25,782 bases of DNA from Pseudomonadales bacterium (GTDB lineage Bacteria; Pseudomonadota; Gammaproteobacteria; Pseudomonadales; Moraxellaceae). The stretch is taken from assembly GCA_013043915.1 (NCBI GenBank), contig JABEVH010000033.1:1-25782 (forward strand), read 5' to 3'. This document shows, in pieces, positions 1 to 5,609 of the stretch; positions within the stretch are counted from its first letter, which is position 1; each line of letters starts with the position of its first letter. The notes under the pieces are model-generated. The model had not been told where the DNA came from and did not search any database. It saw only the letters and a list, made by a program, of their open reading frames with translations. The translations under genes and the position numbers were made by a program.

Positions 1-1089
1 GACAGGGGTTATATCGCTTTTCTGGATCCTCCCAAGGAGACGACGGCACCTGCCTTGGCAGCGTTGGCAGCTCATGGTATCCAGGTCAAGATTCTTACCG
101 GTGATAATGATCTGGTAACGGCCAAGATTTGCCGCGAAGTTGGTTTAGATGTTGAGGGTATGTTGCTAGGGCATCAGGTCCAGGCCATGTCCGATGCTGA
201 ATTGAAGCAGAAAGCGGCCTATGTCACGGTATTTGCCAAGCTATCCCCCAACCAGAAAGAGCGGATCGTGCGGGTGTTGCGCGATGAAGGTCATGTCGTG
301 GGGTTCATGGGTGATGGCATCAACGATGCTCCAGCTTTGCGAGCTGCTGATATCGGTATTTCTGTCGATACGGCGGTAGATATTGCCAAGGAAGCTGCTG
401 ACATCATCCTGCTGGAAAAAAGTCTGATGGTGCTGGAAGAAGGTGTCCTGGAAGGCCGCAAGACCTTTGCCAACATGCTTAAATATATCAAGATGACAGC
501 AAGTTCCAACTTCGGCAATGTGTTTAGCGTCTTGGTGGCCAGTGCTTTCCTGCCCTTTTTGCCCATGTTGCCGCTGCATCTGCTGGTACAGAACCTGCTC
601 TATGATATTTCCCAATTGGGTATTCCCTTCGACAATGTTGATAAAGAATTGTTAGCTAAACCGCAGCGCTGGCAAGCTGATGATATTGGGCGTTTCATGA
701 TTTTCTTTGGACCGATCAGTTCGGTATTTGACATCAGCACCTTTGCGTTGATGTGGTACTACTTTGGCGCCAACTCGCCAGCTCACCAGACCTTGTTTCA
801 GTCGGGGTGGTTTATAGAGGGGCTAATTTCTCAGACCTTGATTGTGCATATGATACGTACGCAGAAGATTCCCTTCCTGCAAAGTATTGCCGCCGTACCT
901 TTGTTGACCATGACACTCTTAACAATTGCCGTGGGTATCTTTATACCGATGTCGCCGTTGGCGCACTGGTTTAAACTGCAGGCGGTTCCCCTGGCCTATT
1001 TCCCGTGGCTGGTGCTAATCCTGGCAGGTTATGTCATGTTGACCCAGGCCATGAAGACGTTCTACTCGCGCCGTTGGGGGTGGCAGTAA
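1..1089 (+). CDS. mgtA: Mg2+-transporting P-type ATPase, C-terminal part (MgtA), 5' truncated by the window edge
   Basis: The reading frame is open from base 1, so the gene starts upstream of the window; 362 residues are visible. MgtA is an inner-membrane P3B-type ATPase that imports Mg2+ at the cost of ATP. The fragment begins in the P-domain with GYIAFLDPPKETT, followed by TGDN (fragment residues about 33-36) and the hinge motif GDGINDAP (about 104-111). After that come MLKYIKMTASSNFGN and five to six hydrophobic membrane segments, ending in FYSRRWGWQ, the MgtA-type C-terminus. The aspartyl-phosphorylation DKTGT motif is outside the window. The match to my memory of E. coli MgtA is close along the whole fragment. 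The 117-base gap to cydP has no clear terminator. Confidence 0.95.
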   Translation, partial: DRGYIAFLDPPKETTAPALAALAAHGIQVKILTGDNDLVTAKICREVGLDVEGMLLGHQVQAMSDAELKQKAAYVTVFAKLSPNQKERIVRVLRDEGHVVGFMGDGINDAPALRAADIGISVDTAVDIAKEAADIILLEKSLMVLEEGVLEGRKTFANMLKYIKMTASSNFGNVFSVLVASAFLPFLPMLPLHLLVQNLLYDISQLGIPFDNVDKELLAKPQRWQADDIGRFMIFFGPISSVFDISTFALMWYYFGANSPAHQTLFQSGWFIEGLISQTLIVHMIRTQKIPFLQSIAAVPLLTMTLLTIAVGIFIPMSPLAHWFKLQAVPLAYFPWLVLILAGYVMLTQAMKTFYSRRWGWQ

Positions 1090-1133
1090 AAGCAAAAATA
1101 GCAAACAAACCCCCCTGGGTATGCGTTATAGTC

Positions 1134-1178
1134 TTGACCTAAGTCATGTCAAGTGACTTGGTTTAGACAGAATATAAA
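1134..1178 (+). promoter_or_regulatory. Candidate FNR/ANR-responsive promoter of the cyd operon
   Basis: TTGAC-CTAA-GTCAT at 1134-1147 keeps the TTGA and TCA cores of the FNR/ANR consensus TTGAT-N4-ATCAA but departs from it at the edges. Two further dyads overlap it: CTTGAC (1133-1138) with GTCAAG (1148-1153), and AAGTCA (1141-1146) with TGACTT (1154-1159). A TATAAA hexamer at 1173-1178 could be the -10 box, which puts the FNR-like centre roughly 41-45 bases upstream of the likely start site, the usual activator position. Control of bd oxidase by oxygen regulators is known in gammaproteobacteria; its use here is inferred. Confidence 0.45.
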
Positions 1179-1206
1179 TGCAAGGCAGGTTCCGGAGGGT
1201 GCTTAA

Positions 1207-1377
1207 ATGGCTTTTATGACGCGTTTTCGCTGGCATATTGCAGGCCTTCTGGTGCTGAAAATGCTGCTGCTGGGGCTGATCTGGGTTGGTTTTTTTAGTC
1301 ATCCCCAGGAGCAAATCAGCCCTGAACAGGTTACCGAACATCTGTTATCCCCCCGACACGCAGGAGACCGCTCATGA
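1207..1377 (+). CDS. cydP: CydP, small membrane protein of cytochrome bd oxidase operon
   Basis: A 56-residue ORF directly before cydA. It starts with a basic stretch (MTRFRWH), has one hydrophobic segment at about residues 11-30, and continues with SHPQEQISPEQVTEHLL, the layout of the CydP family (putative small subunit of cytochrome bd encoded ahead of cydA). GGAGGG at 1194-1199 lies 7 bases before the ATG, and the stop overlaps the cydA start as ATGA, implying coupled translation. It is inferred to sit in the inner membrane and help assembly or stability of the CydAB oxidase, since its biochemical role is poorly defined. Confidence 0.85.
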   Translation: MAFMTRFRWHIAGLLVLKMLLLGLIWVGFFSHPQEQISPEQVTEHLLSPRHAGDRS

Positions 1378-2936
1378 TCAGCGATCAGCTGGTGGCTTTA
1401 TCACGTCTGCAATTTGCAGTGACGGCCATGTACCACTTCTTGTTTGTACCCTTAACCTTGGGACTTAGTTTTCTGCTGGTCATCATGGAGTCGCTCTATG
1501 TGCTCACCGGGCGTCGAATCTATCAGGACATGACAAGGTTCTGGGGCAAACTTTTTGGTATCAATTTTGCCTTGGGGGTAACCACCGGTATCACGATGGA
1601 ATTTCAGTTTGGTACCAACTGGGCTTACTACTCTCATTATGTAGGCGACATTTTTGGTGCTCCTCTGGCTATCGAAGGTCTGATGGCTTTCTTTCTTGAG
1701 TCGACGTTTGTCGGACTGTTTTTCTTTGGCTGGGACCGCCTGAGCCGCGGCGGGCACTTGTTGATTACCATCCTGATGGCGGTGGGTTCAAATCTGTCAG
1801 CGTTATGGATACTTGTTGCCAATGGCTGGATGCAAGATCCTGTGGGAGCTGTATTTAATGCCACGACCATGCGCATGGAACTGACCAGTTTTGCTGCTGT
1901 TGTCTTCAATCCCACAGCACAGGCGAAGTTTGTTCACACCGTATCAGCGGGTTATGTAACTGCATCGGTATTTGTGTTGGGTATCAGTTCCTGGTACCTG
2001 CTGAAACGACGGGATATGGAGTTTGCCCGCAGATCGTTCCGAATTGCAGCTGCCTTTGGTTTTGCATCGGCAGCATCGGTGATCGTACTGGGTGATCAGT
2101 CAGGCTATACCCTGTCATCGTCTCAACAGACTAAACTAGCTGCCATAGAGGCCATGTGGAAAACAGAGCCAGCCCCTGCCGCATTTCTGCTCTTTGCCCT
2201 GCCTGATCAGGCGACACATACCAACCGCTGGGAAGTACGTATACCCTGGATGTTGGGCTTGATAGGTACGCGATCATTAGATAAGACGTTGCCGGGTTTG
2301 GATGAAATCAAAGCGAGAAACGTCGAAAGGATCAAGAGCGGTATCGTCGCGGTGGCAGCTTTGACGGAGTTGCGTGAACATCAGCAGGAGGATGTTGCCA
2401 GGTTGCAGTTGAACGCCCATGTGGATGATCTTGGCTTTGGACTGCTACTGAAAAAGTACCGTAACGATGTTGAGCATGCAACTCCGGCCGAGATTCAACA
2501 AGCTGCAGAAGATACGATACCGCCGGTATTGCCGTTGTTTTTTAGCTTCCGTCTCATGGTGGCGTTAGGATTTGGTTTTTTGGGGCTGTTTGGCTGGGCA
2601 CTATATTGCAGCCTGAAAGATGATTTTGTTAATCGCAAGGGGTTGTTGTGGGCAGCTTTGTTAGCTATTCCTCTGCCTTACTTAAGTGCAGAGCTAGGGT
2701 GGTTGGTGGCGGAATTAGGACGTCAGCCCTGGACCATCTATGGAGTGTTACCCACGCACTTATCGGTTTCATCGGTATCAGCTAATTATGTACTAGGTTC
2801 TTTACTGGCTTTTGTCGCTTTCTACAGTGTCTTGTTGGTTGCCGAGATGTATCTGATGGTGAAATTTGCTCGTCAAGGCCCCGGATCGCTGGGTACAGGA
2901 CGGTATTATTCAGAAGGGGAGAGCAGCCATGTTTGA
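1374..2936 (+). CDS. cydA: Cytochrome bd ubiquinol oxidase subunit I
   Basis: 520 residues, the same size as E. coli CydA (522). CydA carries the haems b558, b595 and d and the quinol site; the complex oxidises ubiquinol and reduces O2 to water in the inner membrane. Expected haem ligands are visible: His21 (AMYHFLF), His188 (KFVHTV) and Met395 (FRLMVA). The proton-path glutamates Glu101 and Glu109 are present, as is GRQPW (449-453), the quinol oxidase signature. The long periplasmic Q-loop after about residue 245 is full length, so this is the long-loop (E. coli-type) enzyme rather than the short cyanide-insensitive (CIO) form. AGGAG precedes the ATG. The gene overlaps cydP by 4 bases and cydB by 8. 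Confidence 0.98.
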   Translation: MISDQLVALSRLQFAVTAMYHFLFVPLTLGLSFLLVIMESLYVLTGRRIYQDMTRFWGKLFGINFALGVTTGITMEFQFGTNWAYYSHYVGDIFGAPLAIEGLMAFFLESTFVGLFFFGWDRLSRGGHLLITILMAVGSNLSALWILVANGWMQDPVGAVFNATTMRMELTSFAAVVFNPTAQAKFVHTVSAGYVTASVFVLGISSWYLLKRRDMEFARRSFRIAAAFGFASAASVIVLGDQSGYTLSSSQQTKLAAIEAMWKTEPAPAAFLLFALPDQATHTNRWEVRIPWMLGLIGTRSLDKTLPGLDEIKARNVERIKSGIVAVAALTELREHQQEDVARLQLNAHVDDLGFGLLLKKYRNDVEHATPAEIQQAAEDTIPPVLPLFFSFRLMVALGFGFLGLFGWALYCSLKDDFVNRKGLLWAALLAIPLPYLSAELGWLVAELGRQPWTIYGVLPTHLSVSSVSANYVLGSLLAFVAFYSVLLVAEMYLMVKFARQGPGSLGTGRYYSEGESSHV

Positions 2937-4065
2937 TTATGCGACACTTAAGGTGATCTGGTGGGTGTTGGTAGGTGTTCTGCTCATAGGTTTTGCCATC
3001 ATGGATGGTCACGATATGGGAGTCGGAGCACTCCTACCTTGGGTAGGTCGGCGTGACGATGAACGACGTGTAGTCATCAATACGGTAGGACCGCACTGGG
3101 ATGGTAACCAGGTCTGGTTTATTACCGCAGGCGGGGCGATCTTTGCGGCTTGGCCTTTGGTTTATGCGACGGCCTTTTCAGGACTGTATTGGGCACTGCT
3201 GGCCGTGTTATGGGCGTTGTTCTTCCGTCCGGTAGGTTTTGATTACCGTAGCAAGATAGCTGATCCACGCTGGAGAAGCACGTGGGACTGGGGGCTGTTT
3301 ATAGGCGGCGCAGTTCCCCCCATCATTTTTGGTGTGGCTTTCGGTAATCTGTTCCTGGGGCTGCCCTTTCAGTTTGATGCTGACTTGCGCAGCCAGTACA
3401 CCGGGAGTTTTTGGCAATTGCTTTCACCCTTTGCCTTGCTGTGCGGGGTAGTGAGTTTAAGTATGCTGGTTTTGCATGGTGCCAACTATCTGTCTTTGCG
3501 TACGGAAGGCGAGTTGGCAGAACGCTCACGTCGCGCTGCCCTGGTGGCAGGCATGTTGCTGATCTTAAGTTTTGCTGCGGCAGGTTTTTGGGTAGCGCAT
3601 TTGCCCGGCTATCTGCTGACGGTATCGCAAGACCCCAATGGTTTGCCTGACCCCATGGCCAAGACCGTCAGTGTTCAGGCAGGTGCCTGGCTTCAAGTAT
3701 ACAGTCATCTACCTTGGGCCAAGCTGGTGCCGGGACTCAGCTTCGTTGCTATCGTAGTGTCCATGCTGGCGGCTGCCTTACGGCGCCCTGGTTGGGCATT
3801 TGTGGCCTCAGCACTAACGGCTGCAGGCATAATTTCTACGGCAGGGATCTCACTCTTTCCCTTTATCATGCCCTCAAGCACCGACCTGCGTTCCAGCTTG
3901 ACAGTATGGGATTCGGTATCATCGCAAGGTACCTTGGGGATCATGCTGGTCGCCGTGGTGATATTCATGCCCCTGATTATCCTGTACACCAGCTGGGCCT
4001 ACCGTGTCATGGCTGGCAAGGTGACCCTGGAATTTATACGTAAACATGACAAAAGCGCTTATTAA
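2929..4065 (+). CDS. cydB: Cytochrome bd ubiquinol oxidase subunit II
   Basis: 378 residues when started at ATG 2929, giving MFDYATLKVIWWVLVGVL, which aligns with the start of E. coli CydB (379 aa). An in-frame start 63 bases upstream would add a polar tail lying inside cydA and is unlikely; AAGGGGAG just before 2929 supports the choice. Family motifs include GFAIMDGHDMGVG near residues 20-32, HWDGNQVW, FFRPVGFDYRSK and FPFIMPSS, with about eight to nine hydrophobic segments. CydB is the structural partner of CydA in the bd oxidase. The start overlaps the end of cydA by 8 bases, so translation is probably coupled. Confidence 0.98.
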   Translation: MFDYATLKVIWWVLVGVLLIGFAIMDGHDMGVGALLPWVGRRDDERRVVINTVGPHWDGNQVWFITAGGAIFAAWPLVYATAFSGLYWALLAVLWALFFRPVGFDYRSKIADPRWRSTWDWGLFIGGAVPPIIFGVAFGNLFLGLPFQFDADLRSQYTGSFWQLLSPFALLCGVVSLSMLVLHGANYLSLRTEGELAERSRRAALVAGMLLILSFAAAGFWVAHLPGYLLTVSQDPNGLPDPMAKTVSVQAGAWLQVYSHLPWAKLVPGLSFVAIVVSMLAAALRRPGWAFVASALTAAGIISTAGISLFPFIMPSSTDLRSSLTVWDSVSSQGTLGIMLVAVVIFMPLIILYTSWAYRVMAGKVTLEFIRKHDKSAY

Positions 4066-4080
4066 AAGGAGTACGCAAGC

Positions 4081-4197
4081 ATGTGGTATTTTGCCTGGAT
4101 GTTAGGGTTACCGTTGGCCATGCTGCTGGCCATGGTTCATCTGTTAGCTTTTGATGCACGCGATGAGCAGCAGGGACAAAACTCCCCCAACCGTTAA
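4081..4197 (+). CDS. cydX: CydX, small subunit of cytochrome bd oxidase
   Basis: A 38-residue ORF that begins MWYFAWMLGLPLAMLLA, matching the MWYFAWILG start of the CydX/YbgT family (37 aa in E. coli). A single membrane helix is followed by a polar tail (DARDEQQGQNSPNR). AAGGAG at 4066-4071 lies 9 bases before the ATG, and only 15 bases separate it from the cydB stop. CydX binds CydA and is needed for stable, active CydAB. It closes the cydPABX operon. Confidence 0.93.
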   Translation: MWYFAWMLGLPLAMLLAMVHLLAFDARDEQQGQNSPNR

Positions 4198-4265
4198 TGT
4201 TTTAGGCCAGTCGTGCATGGGCTCTCTAGCTGCCTGTACAGCGCTGGCTCTCATTCCGTTCTTGC

Positions 4266-4302
4266 AACCTGGATGCTCAGATCACGTGTAAACATCCAGG
4301 TT
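4266..4302. terminator. 10-bp perfect inverted repeat between convergent cydX and the 77-aa gene
   Basis: AACCTGGATG (4266-4275) and CATCCAGGTT (4293-4302) are exact reverse complements with a 17-base loop. It lies 68 bases after cydX and 9 bases beyond the stop of the minus-strand gene at 4311, so either transcript could end here. There is no real T-tract on either side, so it is not a textbook intrinsic terminator; it may protect 3' ends or bind a protein. The loop contains CACGTG. Confidence 0.4.
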
Positions 4303-4310
4303 CTGCTCTG

Positions 4311-4544
4311 CTATTTCCAGTCGGTGGCTCGCCGGCATGTCATGTCACTCAGTATCCGCTTTACAACATGTGCAGGCACACCACCTGCGCACATGATGTC
4401 AATGCCCGTCTCCAAGTCGCTCAACAATGCTGCAGCGAGCCCACGATTGACGATAATTTCAATACGGGTATTAGTCCTCGTGCGCTGCATGACGTTCTTC
4501 ATCAACCGAGCTTCGACATCAAAATCATTCAATTTAGCGTACAT
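4311..4544 (-). CDS. Hypothetical protein, 77 aa, function unknown
   Basis: Not recognised as a named family. The ATG at 4544 is preceded by GGGGAAGG with suitable spacing; an ATG six codons upstream would include that sequence in the coding region, and the open frame extends further to 4676 without a good start. The protein begins MYAKLNDFDVEARLMKNV, has a basic patch (QRTRTNTR), then a helix-prone middle, then GVPAHVVKRILSD and ends CRRATDWK. A short protein ending in a GVP-x-xVV-xRxL segment and a basic tail resembles small proteins I associate with plasmids and integrative elements, but this is an impression. It is transcribed towards cydX and lies next to a toxin-antitoxin cassette, so it may be part of an acquired segment. 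No catalytic motif is visible. Confidence 0.5.
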   Translation of the reverse strand: MYAKLNDFDVEARLMKNVMQRTRTNTRIEIIVNRGLAAALLSDLETGIDIMCAGGVPAHVVKRILSDMTCRRATDWK

Positions 4545-4590
4545 GATGTTTACCTTCCCCATTGTGGGTAAAAATCGAGCATGTATGTTT

Positions 4591-4637
4591 GTTCTAGGCC
4601 ACCATTCTATCCTCAAACAAGTAGCGTGTTTGTTTGA
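4591..4637 (-). promoter_or_regulatory. Candidate promoter with operator-like dyad upstream of the 77-aa gene
   Basis: TCAAACAA (4613-4620) and TTGTTTGA (4630-4637) form a perfect 8-bp inverted repeat around a 9-base centre. Read on the minus strand, TTGTTT (4620-4615) could be a -35 box, with TAGAAC (4596-4591) as the -10 after an 18-base spacer. The dyad would then cover the -35, as an operator does. This is a sequence-only inference. Confidence 0.35.
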
Positions 4638-4684
4638 TGGTGCACGTAGACCACAGTGGCAAAAAACCAGGAACACGGGTTGGT

Positions 4685-4752
4685 GCTAAACCTCCCCATG
4701 TCTACCACTGAAAAGATTGTGGTCTATCGAAGATCCCGTAGGGACGGAAAGC
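4685..4752. repeat. Left structured inverted repeat of the TA cassette
   Basis: It contains the outer 13-mer GCTAAACCTCCCC (4685-4697), a 5-base link, then a 50-base segment (4703-4752) that matches the right end in inverted orientation at about 41 of 50 positions by eye. Two hairpins can form: ACCAC (4704-4708) with GTGGT (4719-4723) around a 10-base loop, and TCCC (4734-4737) with GGGA (4741-4744) around GTA. The shared core includes GGTCTATCGAAGATC. Confidence 0.75.
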
Positions 4753-4825
4753 GAGGGGATTCTCGCGGTCGTGGGGTTGAGTTTGCTGATAGTCCTTGCA
4801 ATCAGGTAGCGGGATTTATTCGTGC

Positions 4826-5122
4826 TCACCCGTAGCCTGCCTCTTTCTGGTGCCGGAATGCCAGGATATATGCCACATCGTCAGCTTCTTCATGGCGGTA
4901 CAGGGCCACATAGCCGGAATCCCCGAAGGCAATCACCAACTCGCGCAGCTCAGGCATTTCAGGAAACGGTCGTCCCATGTCGGGGGCTGCTTCCAGTAGC
5001 AGGAATTGCCGCTCGATGACCTGGCCAGCCCGCTTGGCTGTTTCCGATGCTTTCTCAGCCAGAAACTGTCGGCATCGCACCAAGCCTCTTGCCGCGCCTT
5101 CGGTGACAATTACTTGTGGCAC
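4826..5122 (-). CDS. Type II toxin, RelE/ParE family
   Basis: 98 residues with the RelE/ParE layout: an N-terminal helical hairpin (VTEGAARGLVRCRQFLAEKASETAKRA, split here as VTEGAARGL and CRQFLAEK), then RPFPEMPELRELVIAFGDSGY and a C-terminal strand YVALYRH...YILAFRHQKEAGY. Conserved basic residues Arg51, Arg60, Arg76 and Arg90 fit this family, whose members cleave ribosome-bound mRNA (RelE) or poison gyrase (ParE); the sequence does not decide which. The start codon is GTG, overlapping the end of the antitoxin gene by 13 bases, so synthesis is tied to the antitoxin. Such pairs stabilise mobile DNA or act under stress. The gene ends about 74 bases inside the left repeat. Confidence 0.9.
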   Translation of the reverse strand: MPQVIVTEGAARGLVRCRQFLAEKASETAKRAGQVIERQFLLLEAAPDMGRPFPEMPELRELVIAFGDSGYVALYRHEEADDVAYILAFRHQKEAGYG

Positions 5123-5382
5123 TCAGGTACCGCCTTTTCGTCTTCAGTTCCCCAGGTGTTTAACCATGCGCGTACTTCTTGACCGGTCAGGTGCTGACTA
5201 GTTTCCTGATAGGTCGCCCACGATGCTAAGGCTTCCTGCTTGAAGTTCTCACGCGCTTCCTCGCGTTCGACGTATTGCTGGATGGCTTCAAGCATGATCC
5301 AGTGGGCTGAGCGGCGGCGCTGGTTAGCGAGGTGCTGAACACGGCCTTTGAGCGAGTCTTCAATCTTGAGGGACGTTGCCAT
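5110..5382 (-). CDS. Ribbon-helix-helix (CopG/RelB-type) antitoxin
   Basis: 90 residues from the ATG at 5382, with AGAGGT just upstream; a longer in-frame extension lacks a good start. The N-terminal half, MATSLKIEDSLKGRVQHLA through RRRSAHWIMLEAIQQYV, is a ribbon-helix-helix DNA-binding fold: a short beta strand and two helices. The C-terminal half (FKQEALASWATYQET, then LTGQEVRAWLNTWGTE) is the toxin-binding tail. It should neutralise the neighbouring RelE/ParE-type toxin and repress its own operon. The antitoxin-first order and 13-base overlap with the toxin are typical of type II modules. Confidence 0.9.
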   Translation of the reverse strand: MATSLKIEDSLKGRVQHLANQRRRSAHWIMLEAIQQYVEREEARENFKQEALASWATYQETSQHLTGQEVRAWLNTWGTEDEKAVPECHK

Positions 5383-5393
5383 AGTTGACCTCT

Positions 5394-5408
5394 TATTACA
5401 TAGTAATA
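5394..5408. promoter_or_regulatory. Candidate autoregulatory operator of the TA operon
   Basis: TATTAC-ATA-GTAATA is a perfect 6-bp inverted repeat, lying 12 bases upstream of the antitoxin ATG and just downstream of the predicted start of transcription. Ribbon-helix-helix antitoxins bind short palindromes of this kind in their own promoters, so autorepression is a reasonable inference. Confidence 0.6.
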
Positions 5409-5417
5409 CTAAGTGAT

Positions 5418-5446
5418 AATTTAGCCTCTCCACCCTTGTCCGTCAA
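5418..5446 (-). promoter_or_regulatory. Candidate sigma-70 promoter of the TA operon
   Basis: Read on the minus strand, TTGACG (5446-5441) matches the -35 consensus at 5 of 6 positions. After exactly 17 bases comes TAAATT (5423-5418), 4 of 6 for the -10. Transcription would begin near 5411, immediately before the TATTAC/GTAATA dyad. Confidence 0.55.
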
Positions 5447-5475
5447 ACAAGCATCGAACGGCGGCTATCACTCAA

Positions 5476-5567
5476 GCTGTCCATCCTTACAAGATCTTCG
5501 ATAGACCCCCATCTTTTAAGGGGTACGCGTAAGCGGCAGTCATCGACTGGGGGCGGGGAGGTTTAGC
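5476..5567. repeat. Right structured inverted repeat of the TA cassette
   Basis: It is the inverted counterpart of 4685-4752. The outer 13-mer GGGGAGGTTTAGC is at 5555-5567 and the 50-base segment at 5476-5525. Between them lie 29 bases, against 5 on the left; this insert holds its own small hairpin, CAGTC-ATC-GACTG (5537-5549). In the orientation of the left copy the first hairpin is ACCCC/GGGGT with a 10-base loop (plus-strand arms 5505-5509 and 5520-5524). The second is ATCTT/AGGAT around GTA, allowing one G-T pair. The paired changes relative to the left copy keep the stems. Confidence 0.75.
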
Positions 5568-5609
5568 GTGCGTTGTACCCGCGCAGCATAATTTGCAGGC
5601 GCGAGCTTC

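Larger units (their letters stand above)
4685..5567. mobile_element. Putative toxin-antitoxin cassette bounded by structured inverted repeats
   Basis: The segment holds a toxin-antitoxin operon and is bounded by 13-bp exact inverted repeats, GCTAAACCTCCCC at 4685-4697 and its complement at 5555-5567. Inside these lie longer imperfect inverted repeats (4703-4752 against 5476-5525). It sits between two housekeeping blocks, cyd and rsmB-fmt-def. No transposase, integrase or clear target duplication is visible, so the mechanism of movement, if any, is unknown. It could be a non-autonomous element moved in trans, or two copies of a genomic repeat that happen to flank a TA locus. Confidence 0.45.

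Noticed and set aside
241..615. Minus-strand open frame inside mgtA
   Set aside because: It lies wholly within the strongly conserved MgtA coding region and has no start signals.
2866..2928. Upstream in-frame start for cydB
   Set aside because: It would add 21 polar residues not found in CydB; ATG 2929 has a ribosome-binding site and the family N-terminus.
4647..4660. TAGACCACAGTGG as a third, partial copy of the cassette repeat
   Set aside because: It resembles the TGGTCTA and CCACTG parts of the repeat but lacks the loop and the GAAGATC core. The likeness is short enough to be chance.
4213..4689. Open frame of 158 codons on the plus strand across the 77-aa gene
   Set aside because: It has no ribosome-binding site, its composition looks random, and it lies opposite a frame that does have a good ribosome-binding site.
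4685..5567. Integron attC sites or IS ends
   Set aside because: No GTTRRRY core sites, no integrase or transposase and no visible target duplication; the repeats do not match any IS end I know.
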